A stretch of DNA of 64,000 nucleotides from positions 868,001-932,000 of the forward strand of contig CAVZTF010000003.1 in NCBI GenBank assembly GCA_963778185.1. The letters are read 5' to 3'. The notes under the pieces were generated by a model. The model made no database searches. It was not told where the DNA came from and worked only from the letters and a program-made list of their open reading frames with translations. Below are positions 16,608 to 24,973 of this stretch, one piece after another. The stretch's first letter is position 1, and every line of letters starts with the position of its first letter. The position numbers and the translations under genes are program-made. Source of the stretch: RPQJ01 sp963778185 (lineage in GTDB: Bacteria > Pseudomonadota > Gammaproteobacteria > Steroidobacterales > Steroidobacteraceae).

Positions 16608-18110
16608 ATGAACGACAGGATTTCACGTCGCGGCGTGCTGCGCGCCGCGTTGGCAATCCCGGCGACGGTCGCGCTGGCGGGCTGCGCCGCCAGCGCCCTG
16701 CGGGACGCGCAAACCGGCTCGCTGGGAAAGCTCGATGCGGTCGGCACGGCCGAGGCGATCCGCAAAGGCGACGTGACCGTACGGGAGGCGGTCGAGGAAG
16801 CGATCAGGCGCGCCGAGGCCGTCGAGCCGCAGATCAACGCTATTGTCACCGAGGCCTATGACCGGGCCCGGTCGACTGCGACCACCGGGACGCCGCACGG
16901 ACCGTTCGCCGGCGTTCCCACGTTCATCAAGGACCTGGACGACGTACGCGGCCTGCCGACCCATTCAGGCTCGCGGTCCTTCGGCAGGGCCCCGGCGACC
17001 GGCCAGGGCCCATACGTGGAGGCCCTGGAGAAGTCCGGCCTGGTGTTCCTCGGCAAGAGCGCGACCCCGGAGTTCGGCCTCACCAGCACGACCGAGCCGA
17101 TCTTCGGAGGCCCCACCCGCAACCCATGGAACACCGGGCACAGCCCCGGCGGCTCCTCGGGCGGGGCGGCGGCGCTCGTCGCCGCGCGTGTGGTGCCGAT
17201 CGCCCATGCGACTGACGGCGGCGGCTCGATCCGGGTACCGGCCTCCTGCTGCGGCACCTTCGGCCTCAAGCCGTCCCGGGGCCGCTCGGTGCCGCTGGGT
17301 CGGCCGACAGGCCCGGTCGAGATCTCGATCAGCCATGCGTGCTCGATCACTGTCCGCGACAGCGCGCAATGGCTTGCGGTCACCGAGCGCACCGGCGACG
17401 GTGCGGTCTTCACGCCGGCCGGGCTGGTCGCCGGCGGATCGAAGCGGCGGCTGCGAATCGCGCTCGACCTCGAAACGCTGATGGACACGCCGCTGGACGC
17501 CGAGGTCCGCGCAGCCGTCGAGGACACCGCCCGCAAGTGCGAGTCGCTCGGCCACAGGGTGGAGGTGGCGCCGCTCGCGATCGCGAAGCGCGAGTTGATG
17601 GACGCGTTCGCGCTCTACTGGGCCTCGGGTGCCGCCCGGGTGGCGGACGGACTCGAGAAGGCGCTGGGCCGGCCGGTCACCGAGTCCGACCTCGAACCCT
17701 GGACGCTGAGCCTGCGCCGGCTGTTCATCGAGCGCCGCGCTGGCTTCGACGCCGCAATCGCCGTCCTGCGCGCGTCGGTCGCAACCTGCGAAGCGTTCTT
17801 CACGCAGTACGACGTGCTGCTGACGCCGACGCTCGCTCAGTTGCCGCCGCTCATCGGCCACCTCGGGCCCGACCTGCCCTTCGAGACCTACTTCGAGCGA
17901 TTGACGGGGCTCGTCGGCTACACGCCGGTGCAGAACGCCTCGGGCCAGCCCGCCATGTCGGTGCCATTGCACTGGTCGAAGGCCGGGCTGCCGATCGGCA
18001 GCCATTTCGCCGCGAAGGCGGGCGACGAGCGCACGCTGCTCGAACTGGCCTACGAACTCGAGGCAGCCTTCCCCTGGGCGGGAAAGCGGCCCTCGCTCGC
18101 TGCCACCTGA
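16608..18110 (+). CDS. exported amidase-signature hydrolase (Tat and lipobox)
   Basis: This 500-residue amidase-signature enzyme has the Ser-cisSer-Lys triad: Lys108 (FIKDLDD), Ser183 in SPGGSSGG and nucleophile Ser207 in DGGGSIRVPAS. It resembles the branch containing 6-aminohexanoate cyclic-dimer hydrolase, but the substrate cannot be told from sequence. The N terminus SRRGVLRAALAIPATVALAG-C combines a twin-arginine motif with a lipobox at Cys26, suggesting a folded, Tat-exported lipoprotein. ATG 16608 is favoured by GGGGGAGA just upstream and by this signal. An acyl-CoA synthetase follows 13 bases later, probably in the same transcript. Confidence 0.9.
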   Translation: MNDRISRRGVLRAALAIPATVALAGCAASALRDAQTGSLGKLDAVGTAEAIRKGDVTVREAVEEAIRRAEAVEPQINAIVTEAYDRARSTATTGTPHGPFAGVPTFIKDLDDVRGLPTHSGSRSFGRAPATGQGPYVEALEKSGLVFLGKSATPEFGLTSTTEPIFGGPTRNPWNTGHSPGGSSGGAAALVAARVVPIAHATDGGGSIRVPASCCGTFGLKPSRGRSVPLGRPTGPVEISISHACSITVRDSAQWLAVTERTGDGAVFTPAGLVAGGSKRRLRIALDLETLMDTPLDAEVRAAVEDTARKCESLGHRVEVAPLAIAKRELMDAFALYWASGAARVADGLEKALGRPVTESDLEPWTLSLRRLFIERRAGFDAAIAVLRASVATCEAFFTQYDVLLTPTLAQLPPLIGHLGPDLPFETYFERLTGLVGYTPVQNASGQPAMSVPLHWSKAGLPIGSHFAAKAGDERTLLELAYELEAAFPWAGKRPSLAAT

Positions 18111-18123
18111 GAGGTCACCGCGG

Positions 18124-19650
18124 ATGCTGCTGAATGCCGGACAGTTCCTCACCGAGCGCGCCAAGATCAGCGCGAACATGGAGGCGTGGGTCGACCTCGT
18201 CACGGGAGAGCGCATCACCTACCGGCAGGCCAACGCCCGTGCCAGCCAGTTGGCGCATTTCCTGCTGTCGCAGGGCCTCGCGCCGGGCGACCGGGTGGCC
18301 GCCCTGATGTCGAACGTCCCACTGCACGCGGAGGCTTACTTCGCCAGCGCGAAGGCAGGCTTCGTGTTCGTCGAGCTCAACTGGCGCCTCACGGTCCCGG
18401 AGCTGTCCTACCAGTTGCTGGACAGCGGCGCTTCCGCCGTCCTCTACGGCGACGACCAGCAGCAACTCGTCGAGCCGCTGTGCGGGCAGTTCCCGGCGAC
18501 ACGCTTCATCAACGTCGACGACCCGCGGACGCTGGACGGGATCCGGGCCGCCTCCACGCACGAGCCACCGATCGGCGCCACGCTCGAGGACCCGCTGTTC
18601 ATGATGTACACGAGCGGCACCACGGGCCGTCCCAAGGGCGCCCTGATGTCTCACCGGGCGAACATCGCGTGGCTCAACTGCATGATGGCGACGTCGGACC
18701 TTCACCTCGGCGACCGGCAGATCATCGTGGCGCCGCTTTTCCACATTGCCGGCCTGGGCATGACCATGGTCGCCGTGTGCCGTGGCATGACCAGCGTGCT
18801 CATGCGGGCGTTCGACCCGGGCCTGATGTGGGACGTGATCGGGCGGGAGCGCATCAGTGGCTTCTTCGCCGTGCCCGCCATGCTCAACGTCATGTACGGC
18901 CACCCGAAGCGACAGACGACCGATACGTCCGCGCTGCGCTGGGTGGTATGCGGCGCGGCCCCCGTGCCGGTAACACTGATCGAGGCCTATGGGACGATGG
19001 GCATCGACATCCAGCAGGTCTACGGCGCGACGGAGACCCACGGCGGCATCTGCCTGCTGACATCCGAGCATGCACGCAACAAGGTGGGCTCGACCGGCCT
19101 GCCCTACTTCGGCATCGAAGTGCGGGTCGTGGACAAGGTCGGCAACGACGTGCCGCCGGGCGTGCCGGGCGAGGTCATTACGCGCGGACCGCACCTGATC
19201 AGCGGCTACTGGAACCTGCCGGACGCCACGCGCGAAGCCATTCGAGACGGCTGGTTCCACACGGGCGACATCGCCGAGGTCGACGAGGAAGGCTTCGTCT
19301 ACATCAAGGACCGCTCGAAGGACATGGTCATCTCGGGCGGTGAGAACGTCTACCCGGCCGAGGTTGAAAACGTCCTGCTCGCGCACCCCGGCGTGAAGCA
19401 GGCGGCCGTGATCGGCCAGCCGTCCGCCAGGTGGGGCGAGAGCACGTGTGCAGTGGTCGTCATGGCGGAGAGCTGGACCGGCGACGAGGCGGAACTCACC
19501 GAGGAGTTGAAGGTGTTCGTCAAGGAGCGCCTCGCGCGCTACAAGCAGCCGAAGTCCTACGCCTACGTGGACGATCTCCCGCTGAATCCCTCCGGCAAGG
19601 TACTGAAGCGCGTGCTGCGGGATCGGTTCCCGGGGCCGGCGCCGGAGTAA
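18124..19650 (+). CDS. acyl-CoA synthetase (AMP-forming ligase)
   Basis: This 508-residue member of the ANL superfamily activates a carboxylic acid with ATP and joins it to CoA. The P-loop YTSGTTGRPKGALMSH, the adenine motif QVYGATETHGGICLL, WFHTGDIAEVDEEGFVYIKDRSKDMVISGGENVYPAEVE and the catalytic lysine in NPSGKVLKR are complete. It groups by eye with fatty or aromatic acyl ligases; the acid specificity is unknown. Downstream of the amidase, it could activate the acid released from an amide, an inference from position only. Confidence 0.93.
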   Translation: MLLNAGQFLTERAKISANMEAWVDLVTGERITYRQANARASQLAHFLLSQGLAPGDRVAALMSNVPLHAEAYFASAKAGFVFVELNWRLTVPELSYQLLDSGASAVLYGDDQQQLVEPLCGQFPATRFINVDDPRTLDGIRAASTHEPPIGATLEDPLFMMYTSGTTGRPKGALMSHRANIAWLNCMMATSDLHLGDRQIIVAPLFHIAGLGMTMVAVCRGMTSVLMRAFDPGLMWDVIGRERISGFFAVPAMLNVMYGHPKRQTTDTSALRWVVCGAAPVPVTLIEAYGTMGIDIQQVYGATETHGGICLLTSEHARNKVGSTGLPYFGIEVRVVDKVGNDVPPGVPGEVITRGPHLISGYWNLPDATREAIRDGWFHTGDIAEVDEEGFVYIKDRSKDMVISGGENVYPAEVENVLLAHPGVKQAAVIGQPSARWGESTCAVVVMAESWTGDEAELTEELKVFVKERLARYKQPKSYAYVDDLPLNPSGKVLKRVLRDRFPGPAPE

Positions 19651-19654
19651 CCGC

Positions 19655-20623
19655 TTACGGCTCCAACACCGGCTTCCAGGTCGAGTCCGGATCGTAGCGG
19701 TCCATGGTGCGGAACTGCTCGAGCGTGCCCGGCCCGAGGTCTTTTTCGTAGACGACACCGGTGTGTCCAACGATGAAGGTCTTGACGCCGGTCACCGCAT
19801 AGTCCGCCGGCGCCGCGACGAGGGCGAAGCCACCGATCATCACGCCCTTCACGACGAAGTCCATCTCGCCCATCGGGGCGGACGGGCCCTGTCGCTTCAG
19901 GATCCTGAAGTAGTAGCCGCGCAAGGGCTCGTATCGCTCGGTGTATCCCTCGGCGATTACGCGGGCGACCCCTTCGCCGACGGGCCCCTGCCAGCTTCCG
20001 TCCGGCGTCCGCCACGCCAGGCCGTCCTGCCGGCCAGGGGTGCTGATGACGCGTTGAGCGTACTGGTTCACCAGGGCGCCATCGCGCTTCTCCGCGGCAT
20101 ATTCGTGCTGGGCCTCGACGTACCCGCGGCACACCGCAATCGCGTTGAGTTCGTTCGCTCCAATGCGGCGATTGAGGACCTCCTCGCGTCCCGCCGTGGT
20201 GTCGAACCGCCACCGGCCGCCGTCCTCGACCACGGGAATCGGCATGGGCCAGTCTTCGCTGCCCACGATCACGTTCGCGACGCCCGCTTGCTTCGGATCC
20301 CGGAGGACCTCGGTCTTCACACGCGCTTCGGCGGCAAAGGCCGCGCTCTGGTTCTTGTCGAGGACCGGATCGTCGGTGACCACGAGGTCCACGCCGTCCG
20401 GCCCGAGAATTTCCTTCAATGCCGTCACGTCGAACCGCTCTGCAGCGGAAACGAGGGCCTCGGCGGCCTTCTCCGGTGACTCGAACGTCTTCTGCTTGAC
20501 AGCCTGCCCGGCGAACGCGGCCGGCATGGACACCGCCATGCAGACGCCTGCCATGACGAGCCCGAGACGCGTGGCACGCTCACGGAACCTGAAGCCGGTC
20601 CGAGCCATTGAGCTGAATGTCAT
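19655..20623 (-). CDS. DUF2950 exported protein
   Basis: This 322-residue protein has a signal peptide (residues about 15-40, ending AAFAGQ). The DUF2950 body reads QKTFESPEKAAEALVSAAERFDVTALKEILGPDG...DDPVLDKNQ...WRFDTTAGREEVLNRRIGANEL...GYYFRILKRQG. The molecular function is unknown; the family is periplasmic. ATG 20623 is five bases downstream of the DUF3300 stop, so the two form an operon. DUF2950 and DUF3300 genes are often paired, which suggests a joint role. A longer reading frame upstream is just the shadow of the DUF3300 gene. Confidence 0.88.
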   Translation of the reverse strand: MTFSSMARTGFRFRERATRLGLVMAGVCMAVSMPAAFAGQAVKQKTFESPEKAAEALVSAAERFDVTALKEILGPDGVDLVVTDDPVLDKNQSAAFAAEARVKTEVLRDPKQAGVANVIVGSEDWPMPIPVVEDGGRWRFDTTAGREEVLNRRIGANELNAIAVCRGYVEAQHEYAAEKRDGALVNQYAQRVISTPGRQDGLAWRTPDGSWQGPVGEGVARVIAEGYTERYEPLRGYYFRILKRQGPSAPMGEMDFVVKGVMIGGFALVAAPADYAVTGVKTFIVGHTGVVYEKDLGPGTLEQFRTMDRYDPDSTWKPVLEP

Positions 20624-20628
20624 TGCGC

Positions 20629-21867
20629 TCACCTCCGGCGTCCGCCGCCAGAACGCCCACCCATGCTGGAAGCCCCGCGCGTGCTGCTGGACCGGGCGCT
20701 GGCGCCGTTGAATCCGCTGGAACCGCCACCGAAGCCGCTGGCCTTGGACGGGCTGCTCTTTGGGATGTCGTAGCTGCCAACGCGGTCCGAGCCTCCGCCT
20801 CCCCCGCGCTGCGCGGTACTCGCGCCTGCGCTGCCTCCGCGCGAACCACCCGCGGACCGGTCGCTCACGCCGGGGCTCGCTCCGCCACTGCCGCCAGCGC
20901 TCGGCTGCTGGCGTGCACCCGCCTGGCGGCTGGCGGACGAATCGCCGCGCGCCGACCCGCCGTACTTGCTCGCTGTCGCCCTGTCCGAATACGGGGCCGC
21001 CCCGCGATGCTGCGGGTTGTGCTGCCAATTGCCCTGGCCGCCGCCGCCCGTGCGGTTGTGCTCGATCTTGTTGAAATTGTTGTTGATGTCGATGTCGATG
21101 TCGTTGCCGCCCCACCCCATGTTGCAGCAGTAACCACCCCAGGCCGCGCCGACCATGACGCCGAAGCTGAAGGTTACGAACGCGGCGCCCGGCGGATAGG
21201 GCGGGTAATAGATCGGCGGGTACGGATAGTAGGGCGGACCGTAAACGACCGTCGGGCTGTAGGTCGGCACGTAGACGACCTCAGGGTTCGTCGACTCCAC
21301 GACGATGACCGTCTTCTCCTCGACGACCTGCGTCTCGACCGTCTGCTGCTCGTTCGGCGCCAGGGCGCCCTTGTCCATCGCCTTCTTCCGCATCCGCTGT
21401 ACGGCGCCCATGACGTCTCCCTGCTGCGCGAGGAAGGCGTTGCCGAGGTCCGTTGTCCACTGAATGTCGTCCGCAAGCCGCTTGACCACGTCGGGGACCG
21501 CCGCCATCGACTGGATGCTCGGATCCCAGGGCTGCTTGGCGACCGCATCCACGAGTGCCTTGTCCTTCAAGCCCGGGTTCCTGGCGAGCCACTGCTGCAG
21601 CTGGATGATCTCGAGCGGGTAGGTGGCCGCGACGAGCGTCTGGGCGAGCAGCGAGTCCGGGTAGAGGGCGATCGGTGCGACCAGCGAATCGAGCTGTTCC
21701 GGCGGGAGCCTGGCCGCGGCCGGCTCGGCCGCAGCGGCCGGCGCCGGTGTCGTGCCTTGCGCAAGGACGACGAAGTCCCGGGGCAGGAGCAGGACTGCGC
21801 AGGAACATGCGACGAGGCCCTGCCAGAGCAGGCTCGACGGTCGGATTCGAGAGGTTCCCCGATGCAT
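20629..21867 (-). CDS. DUF3300 exported protein with Gly/Ser-rich tail
   Basis: This 412-residue protein has an N-terminal signal or anchor (residues 14-36). The DUF3300 core covers about residues 50-250: LPPEQLDSLVAPIALYPDSLLAQTLVAATYPLEI, then NPEVVYVPTYSPTVVYGPPYY. The last 140 residues are low-complexity Gly/Ser/Arg sequence. The poly-Pro/Tyr region (PPYYPYPPIYYPPYPPG) leads into a short hydrophobic segment. The function is not established; an envelope location is likely. It is upstream in the operon with DUF2950. Start ATG 21867 has a suitable purine-rich stretch upstream. Confidence 0.88.
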   Translation of the reverse strand: MHRGTSRIRPSSLLWQGLVACSCAVLLLPRDFVVLAQGTTPAPAAAAEPAAARLPPEQLDSLVAPIALYPDSLLAQTLVAATYPLEIIQLQQWLARNPGLKDKALVDAVAKQPWDPSIQSMAAVPDVVKRLADDIQWTTDLGNAFLAQQGDVMGAVQRMRKKAMDKGALAPNEQQTVETQVVEEKTVIVVESTNPEVVYVPTYSPTVVYGPPYYPYPPIYYPPYPPGAAFVTFSFGVMVGAAWGGYCCNMGWGGNDIDIDINNNFNKIEHNRTGGGGQGNWQHNPQHRGAAPYSDRATASKYGGSARGDSSASRQAGARQQPSAGGSGGASPGVSDRSAGGSRGGSAGASTAQRGGGGGSDRVGSYDIPKSSPSKASGFGGGSSGFNGASARSSSTRGASSMGGRSGGGRRR

Positions 21868-21894
21868 GACTAAGGACTCCCTTTAAAGCCGCAG

Positions 21895-22485
21895 CTACTT
21901 CTTCGGCGCTTCCTCGACCTTGATCGCAAACGCCTCGGTGTAGGTGATTTCGACCGTGTCGCCGACCTTCACACCCTCGAGCTTCTCCGGGTGCCTCACC
22001 TTGATCGTCCGCGTGTTGCCCGCCGGCCCCTTGAAGGTGACCGTGGGGACCTTCGGGTCGATCGCTGTGATCAGCACCGTCACCGTGGTCTGCCGCGCAA
22101 TTGCGCCCTCCGGTTTCATGCCGGGTTCGGCGGATCCGCCCGCGACGACCGTGGCGGGCTCAACCGCCGTGCCGCCCTTCTTCACCTCGTAGGCGAGCGC
22201 TTCCGCGTACGTGGCGGTCACCACGTCCCCCGGCTGCACCTGGGCGAGATTCTTCACCTCGTCGCTGGCTATGAAGCTGTACTCCTGGCCGTCCTCCGCC
22301 TTCAGCGTGACCTCCCGCGTCGACTGGTCGACCTTCGTCACCGTGGCGGTGACGTCGACGGACGCAATCACGGCCTCGCCCTTCGGCGCCGGCACCGTCA
22401 CCGGTGCCTCGGCCAGCGCCACGGTCGCCAAGCACACTGCGCCCGCCAGGCAGGCGGCCGCCATCGAGGCTTTGGATCCTGTCAT
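21895..22485 (-). CDS. periplasmic protein with two tandem copies of a small beta domain
   Basis: This 196-residue protein has a clear signal peptide (SMAAACLAGAVCLATVALAEA). The mature part contains the same roughly 58-residue unit twice. The first is VTATVTKVDQSTREVTLKAE...VQPGDVVTATYAEALAYEVKK. The second is VTVLITAIDPKVPTVTFKGP...VKVGDTVEITYTEAFAIKVEE. The two copies share the xVGDxVxxTYxEAxAxxV ending, so they arose by internal duplication. I do not recognise a named family. It is upstream of, and possibly cotranscribed with, the DUF3300/DUF2950 pair (27-base gap). Confidence 0.72.
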   Translation of the reverse strand: MTGSKASMAAACLAGAVCLATVALAEAPVTVPAPKGEAVIASVDVTATVTKVDQSTREVTLKAEDGQEYSFIASDEVKNLAQVQPGDVVTATYAEALAYEVKKGGTAVEPATVVAGGSAEPGMKPEGAIARQTTVTVLITAIDPKVPTVTFKGPAGNTRTIKVRHPEKLEGVKVGDTVEITYTEAFAIKVEEAPKK

Positions 22486-22732
22486 CGACTGTCTCCTTGG
22501 TCCCGTCTCGGGTGGCCTATCTTACGCCGCACGCGCAGCCACGCCTGCAGGCGTTTCGACCTTTACGAACCTCCGCCAGGATGTCACAAAGTCAAAGCCG
22601 GTTGCATGCTCCATCCGTAGTTGTGCAGAGCCAGCCCGGACAACCATCGCTGCATAATCAAGCTTGCAAGGTTGGCTCTCGCTCGTTCGGGGCCGGCCGA
22701 ATCCTTATGGAATTTTCGACAGGAGTCCAGTC

Positions 22733-23308
22733 ATGAGAATGATGAAAGGTCTGGTCACAGTGACTACCGCCCTGCTGCTGGCGACCGGGCCGGCGCTGGC
22801 TGACAAGTACGACGACACGGTCAGCTTGTTCAAGAACGCGGGGCAGAGTTCTTCGTTCTTCGGCAAGAGCCATGGCTATGCCGTGTTTCCGACGATCGGC
22901 AAGGCGGGCCTCGGCATCGGTGGCGCGCACGGCGAGGGCCGCGTCTACGAGCAGGGCAAGTACGTCGGCGATACGAAGATGACCCAGTTGAGCATCGGTT
23001 GGCAGGCCGGCGTGGAGGGATTCAGCGAGATCATCTTCTTCCAGGACAAGCGCGCCTTCGACGAATTCACGTCCGGAAACTTCGAGTTCGGCGCGAATGT
23101 CGGCGCGGTGGTGATCACTGCGGCCGCGTCGGGGACCGCCACCACGACGGGCTCGACCGCGACCGCCAGCGGCGGCAAGAAGGATGCGGCAACTGCCGGC
23201 AAGTACGACAAGGGCACCGCGATCTTCGTCATCTCGAAGGGCGGCCTGATGTACGAAGCGTCTGTCTCAGGGCAGAAGTTCTCCTACAAGCCGCTGGGCA
23301 AGAAATAA
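22733..23308 (+). CDS. SYLF (Ysc84-type) lipid-binding domain protein
   Basis: This 191-residue protein has a signal peptide (MKGLVTVTTALLLATGPALA). Its SYLF domain reads FFGKSHGYAVFPTIGKAGLGIGGAHGEGRVYEQGKYVGDTKMTQLSIGWQAGVEGFSEIIFFQDKRAFDEF. The domain is known in eukaryotic Ysc84/SH3YL1 to bind phosphoinositides; the bacterial role is unclear but envelope-associated. A Thr/Ala-rich linker (residues 135-160) splits the last strands. ATG 22733 follows a good AGGAG site. It is divergent from the periplasmic duplicate-domain gene. Confidence 0.85.
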   Translation: MRMMKGLVTVTTALLLATGPALADKYDDTVSLFKNAGQSSSFFGKSHGYAVFPTIGKAGLGIGGAHGEGRVYEQGKYVGDTKMTQLSIGWQAGVEGFSEIIFFQDKRAFDEFTSGNFEFGANVGAVVITAAASGTATTTGSTATASGGKKDAATAGKYDKGTAIFVISKGGLMYEASVSGQKFSYKPLGKK

Positions 23309-23424
23309 CCGGGAAGCGAGCCTCCATGTCGATGACGTGACGCCCGAAGGAGTGAGACCGGGGAGTAATCCCGTGGGCGACGTCCGGGCCAAGGGGTGGC
23401 GCGCGACCTATCCTCCGGCGCGCT

Positions 23425-23670
23425 GGGCCGACATCGCCGCGCTCTCCGTAGTGGTGATCTCCATCGTCCTGCTGTCGGCGAACTGCGCCATGCCTGGCGG
23501 GTCAGCCGCTTCGACTTCATCGTTGCGATGGTCGCTTTCGCTGCCCGGTTCGCGACATCCTTCGCGCCGAAGGCCTGGAGGAGCGCGTCGGCCCCTTCGA
23601 TCGCAGAGTGTCAGTGGCTGACGTCGTCGACGAGTTCCAGGACCGCACGGCGACTGGAAAACCGTCCTAG
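23425..23670 (+). pseudogene. decayed C-terminal remnant of a SulP-family anion permease
   Basis: Three short pieces in different frames look like consecutive parts of a SulP transporter. They are ALSVVVISIVLLSAN (late helix), then ELRHAWRVSRFDFIVAMVAFA (the segment before the last helices), then PVRDILRAEGLEERVGPFDR plus RVSVADVVDEFQ up to a TAG at 23668 (end of the STAS domain). The frame changes near 23470 and again near 23545. The helices and the start of STAS that should lie between pieces two and three are missing. No start or intact frame exists. The family call rests on motif memory, so it is moderate. Confidence 0.5.
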
Positions 23671-24899
23671 AAAAGAACCCCGAACAGCTTCTTGAGCAGG
23701 TCCTCGAGCGGCATCAGCGTCAGGACGAGCGGTGTGATCGGTACGACCGTCGCGACCACGAGCTGGAAGATGGCTTCCTTCGTGAGCGGCACGATGCGCA
23801 TGCTGCGTACGACCTCGAGGCTGTTACCCAGGTCGGCGAGCGACTGGATGTCGCCGCTGCCCAGCATCGGTTCGTCGGCCGGCGCGCCCCCACGGACCCA
23901 CTTCGCCTCGAATTCGCGCACGTAGCGCTGCGCCAGGGTGCCGTATTCGCGCAGGCCGGTTCGCCGCGCCTGGGCAAGCTGGGGCGCGAATACCAGGAGG
24001 GGCCCCCCGACGAGGAACAGCATGAAGAGCGCGAGCAGGAGGATCTCGAGCCTGAAGTCCGTCAGGCTGGCCCCGACGTGAAAGATCTGGTTGGCGAGAT
24101 ACCCGGCCAGCAGCGCGCCGTGCGCCATCAGCAACGGGATGTACGCGTGCGCCGTGTTGGCCAGGAATCCCAAGCCGCCGAGACGATCCGGGTGGGTGGG
24201 GACCAGGTTCAGCTTGATCCGGGAGACCTGCCAGAGCAGCCGCGTCCAGATGAACAACCGGAAGTACCAGCGGCACAGCAGGAACTGGAAGACCGGCAGA
24301 CTCACGTAGCCGTACCAGGCCCCCGCGAACGTGAGGCGGGACCCGTCCGCGGTCGGTGTCGCGTACCATGTAGCTGCATCGAGCGCCATGTATTGGCGCC
24401 AGATGATCGTGACACCGACGATGTACACGAATGCCACCAGCAGCACCTCTGCGACCACCGAGTTGCGCAGCCGATAGGCAGACGCAACGGCCGCGTCGAG
24501 CCTGGCCTTCGCCCCCTCCGGAATCAGCAGCCGCTCCTCGAAGGTCCTTGCCAGGGCGCGCATGCGCTGGTGCACGACAAGCTCCGCCGCGACCAGCAGC
24601 GGGATCGCCACCAGGAACTTGACGTGGATGTCCACGTCCAGCAGGAACGGGACGGCCGTGTTCCCGCCCCACAGCCGCCCCCCTGCGGCCGACAGCAGCA
24701 GCAGCGGCAGCCATACGACCAGCGAGATCACGGCGACGCGGCGGCGCTGCAGCATCAGCGCGTCGTCCGAGAGATGGGCCCGGCGCAGCAGCTGGTAGAG
24801 TGGCCCACCCAGGACGAGCGAGAAGTCCTGCGAATCCGCAAGCGGGTCCTGGCCGGCCGCCGCAACGGGCGATGCAGGTCGATCAGTGTTCGCTGGCAT
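23667..24899 (-). CDS. uncharacterised multi-pass membrane protein
   Basis: This 410-residue protein has about six hydrophobic helices: residues ~53-75, 83-107, 145-167, 187-210, 255-275 and 282-305, with a last C-terminal one near 375-400. Between helices 2 and 3 lies a soluble helical stretch (MRALARTFEERLLIPEGAKARLDAAVASAYRL). I do not recognise a named family. The start at ATG 24899 gives a short polar N terminus. An in-frame extension upstream would overlap the asparaginase gene and is unlikely. It ends four bases inside the decayed SulP remnant on the other strand. Confidence 0.75.
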   Translation of the reverse strand: MPANTDRPASPVAAAGQDPLADSQDFSLVLGGPLYQLLRRAHLSDDALMLQRRRVAVISLVVWLPLLLLSAAGGRLWGGNTAVPFLLDVDIHVKFLVAIPLLVAAELVVHQRMRALARTFEERLLIPEGAKARLDAAVASAYRLRNSVVAEVLLVAFVYIVGVTIIWRQYMALDAATWYATPTADGSRLTFAGAWYGYVSLPVFQFLLCRWYFRLFIWTRLLWQVSRIKLNLVPTHPDRLGGLGFLANTAHAYIPLLMAHGALLAGYLANQIFHVGASLTDFRLEILLLALFMLFLVGGPLLVFAPQLAQARRTGLREYGTLAQRYVREFEAKWVRGGAPADEPMLGSGDIQSLADLGNSLEVVRSMRIVPLTKEAIFQLVVATVVPITPLVLTLMPLEDLLKKLFGVLF

Positions 24900-24973
24900 G
24901 ATGCATCCTACGGCGTCATCTGGCAGACACGTGCATTCAGTATGCACGAACGCCCGGCCGGACCGGATTCCGG

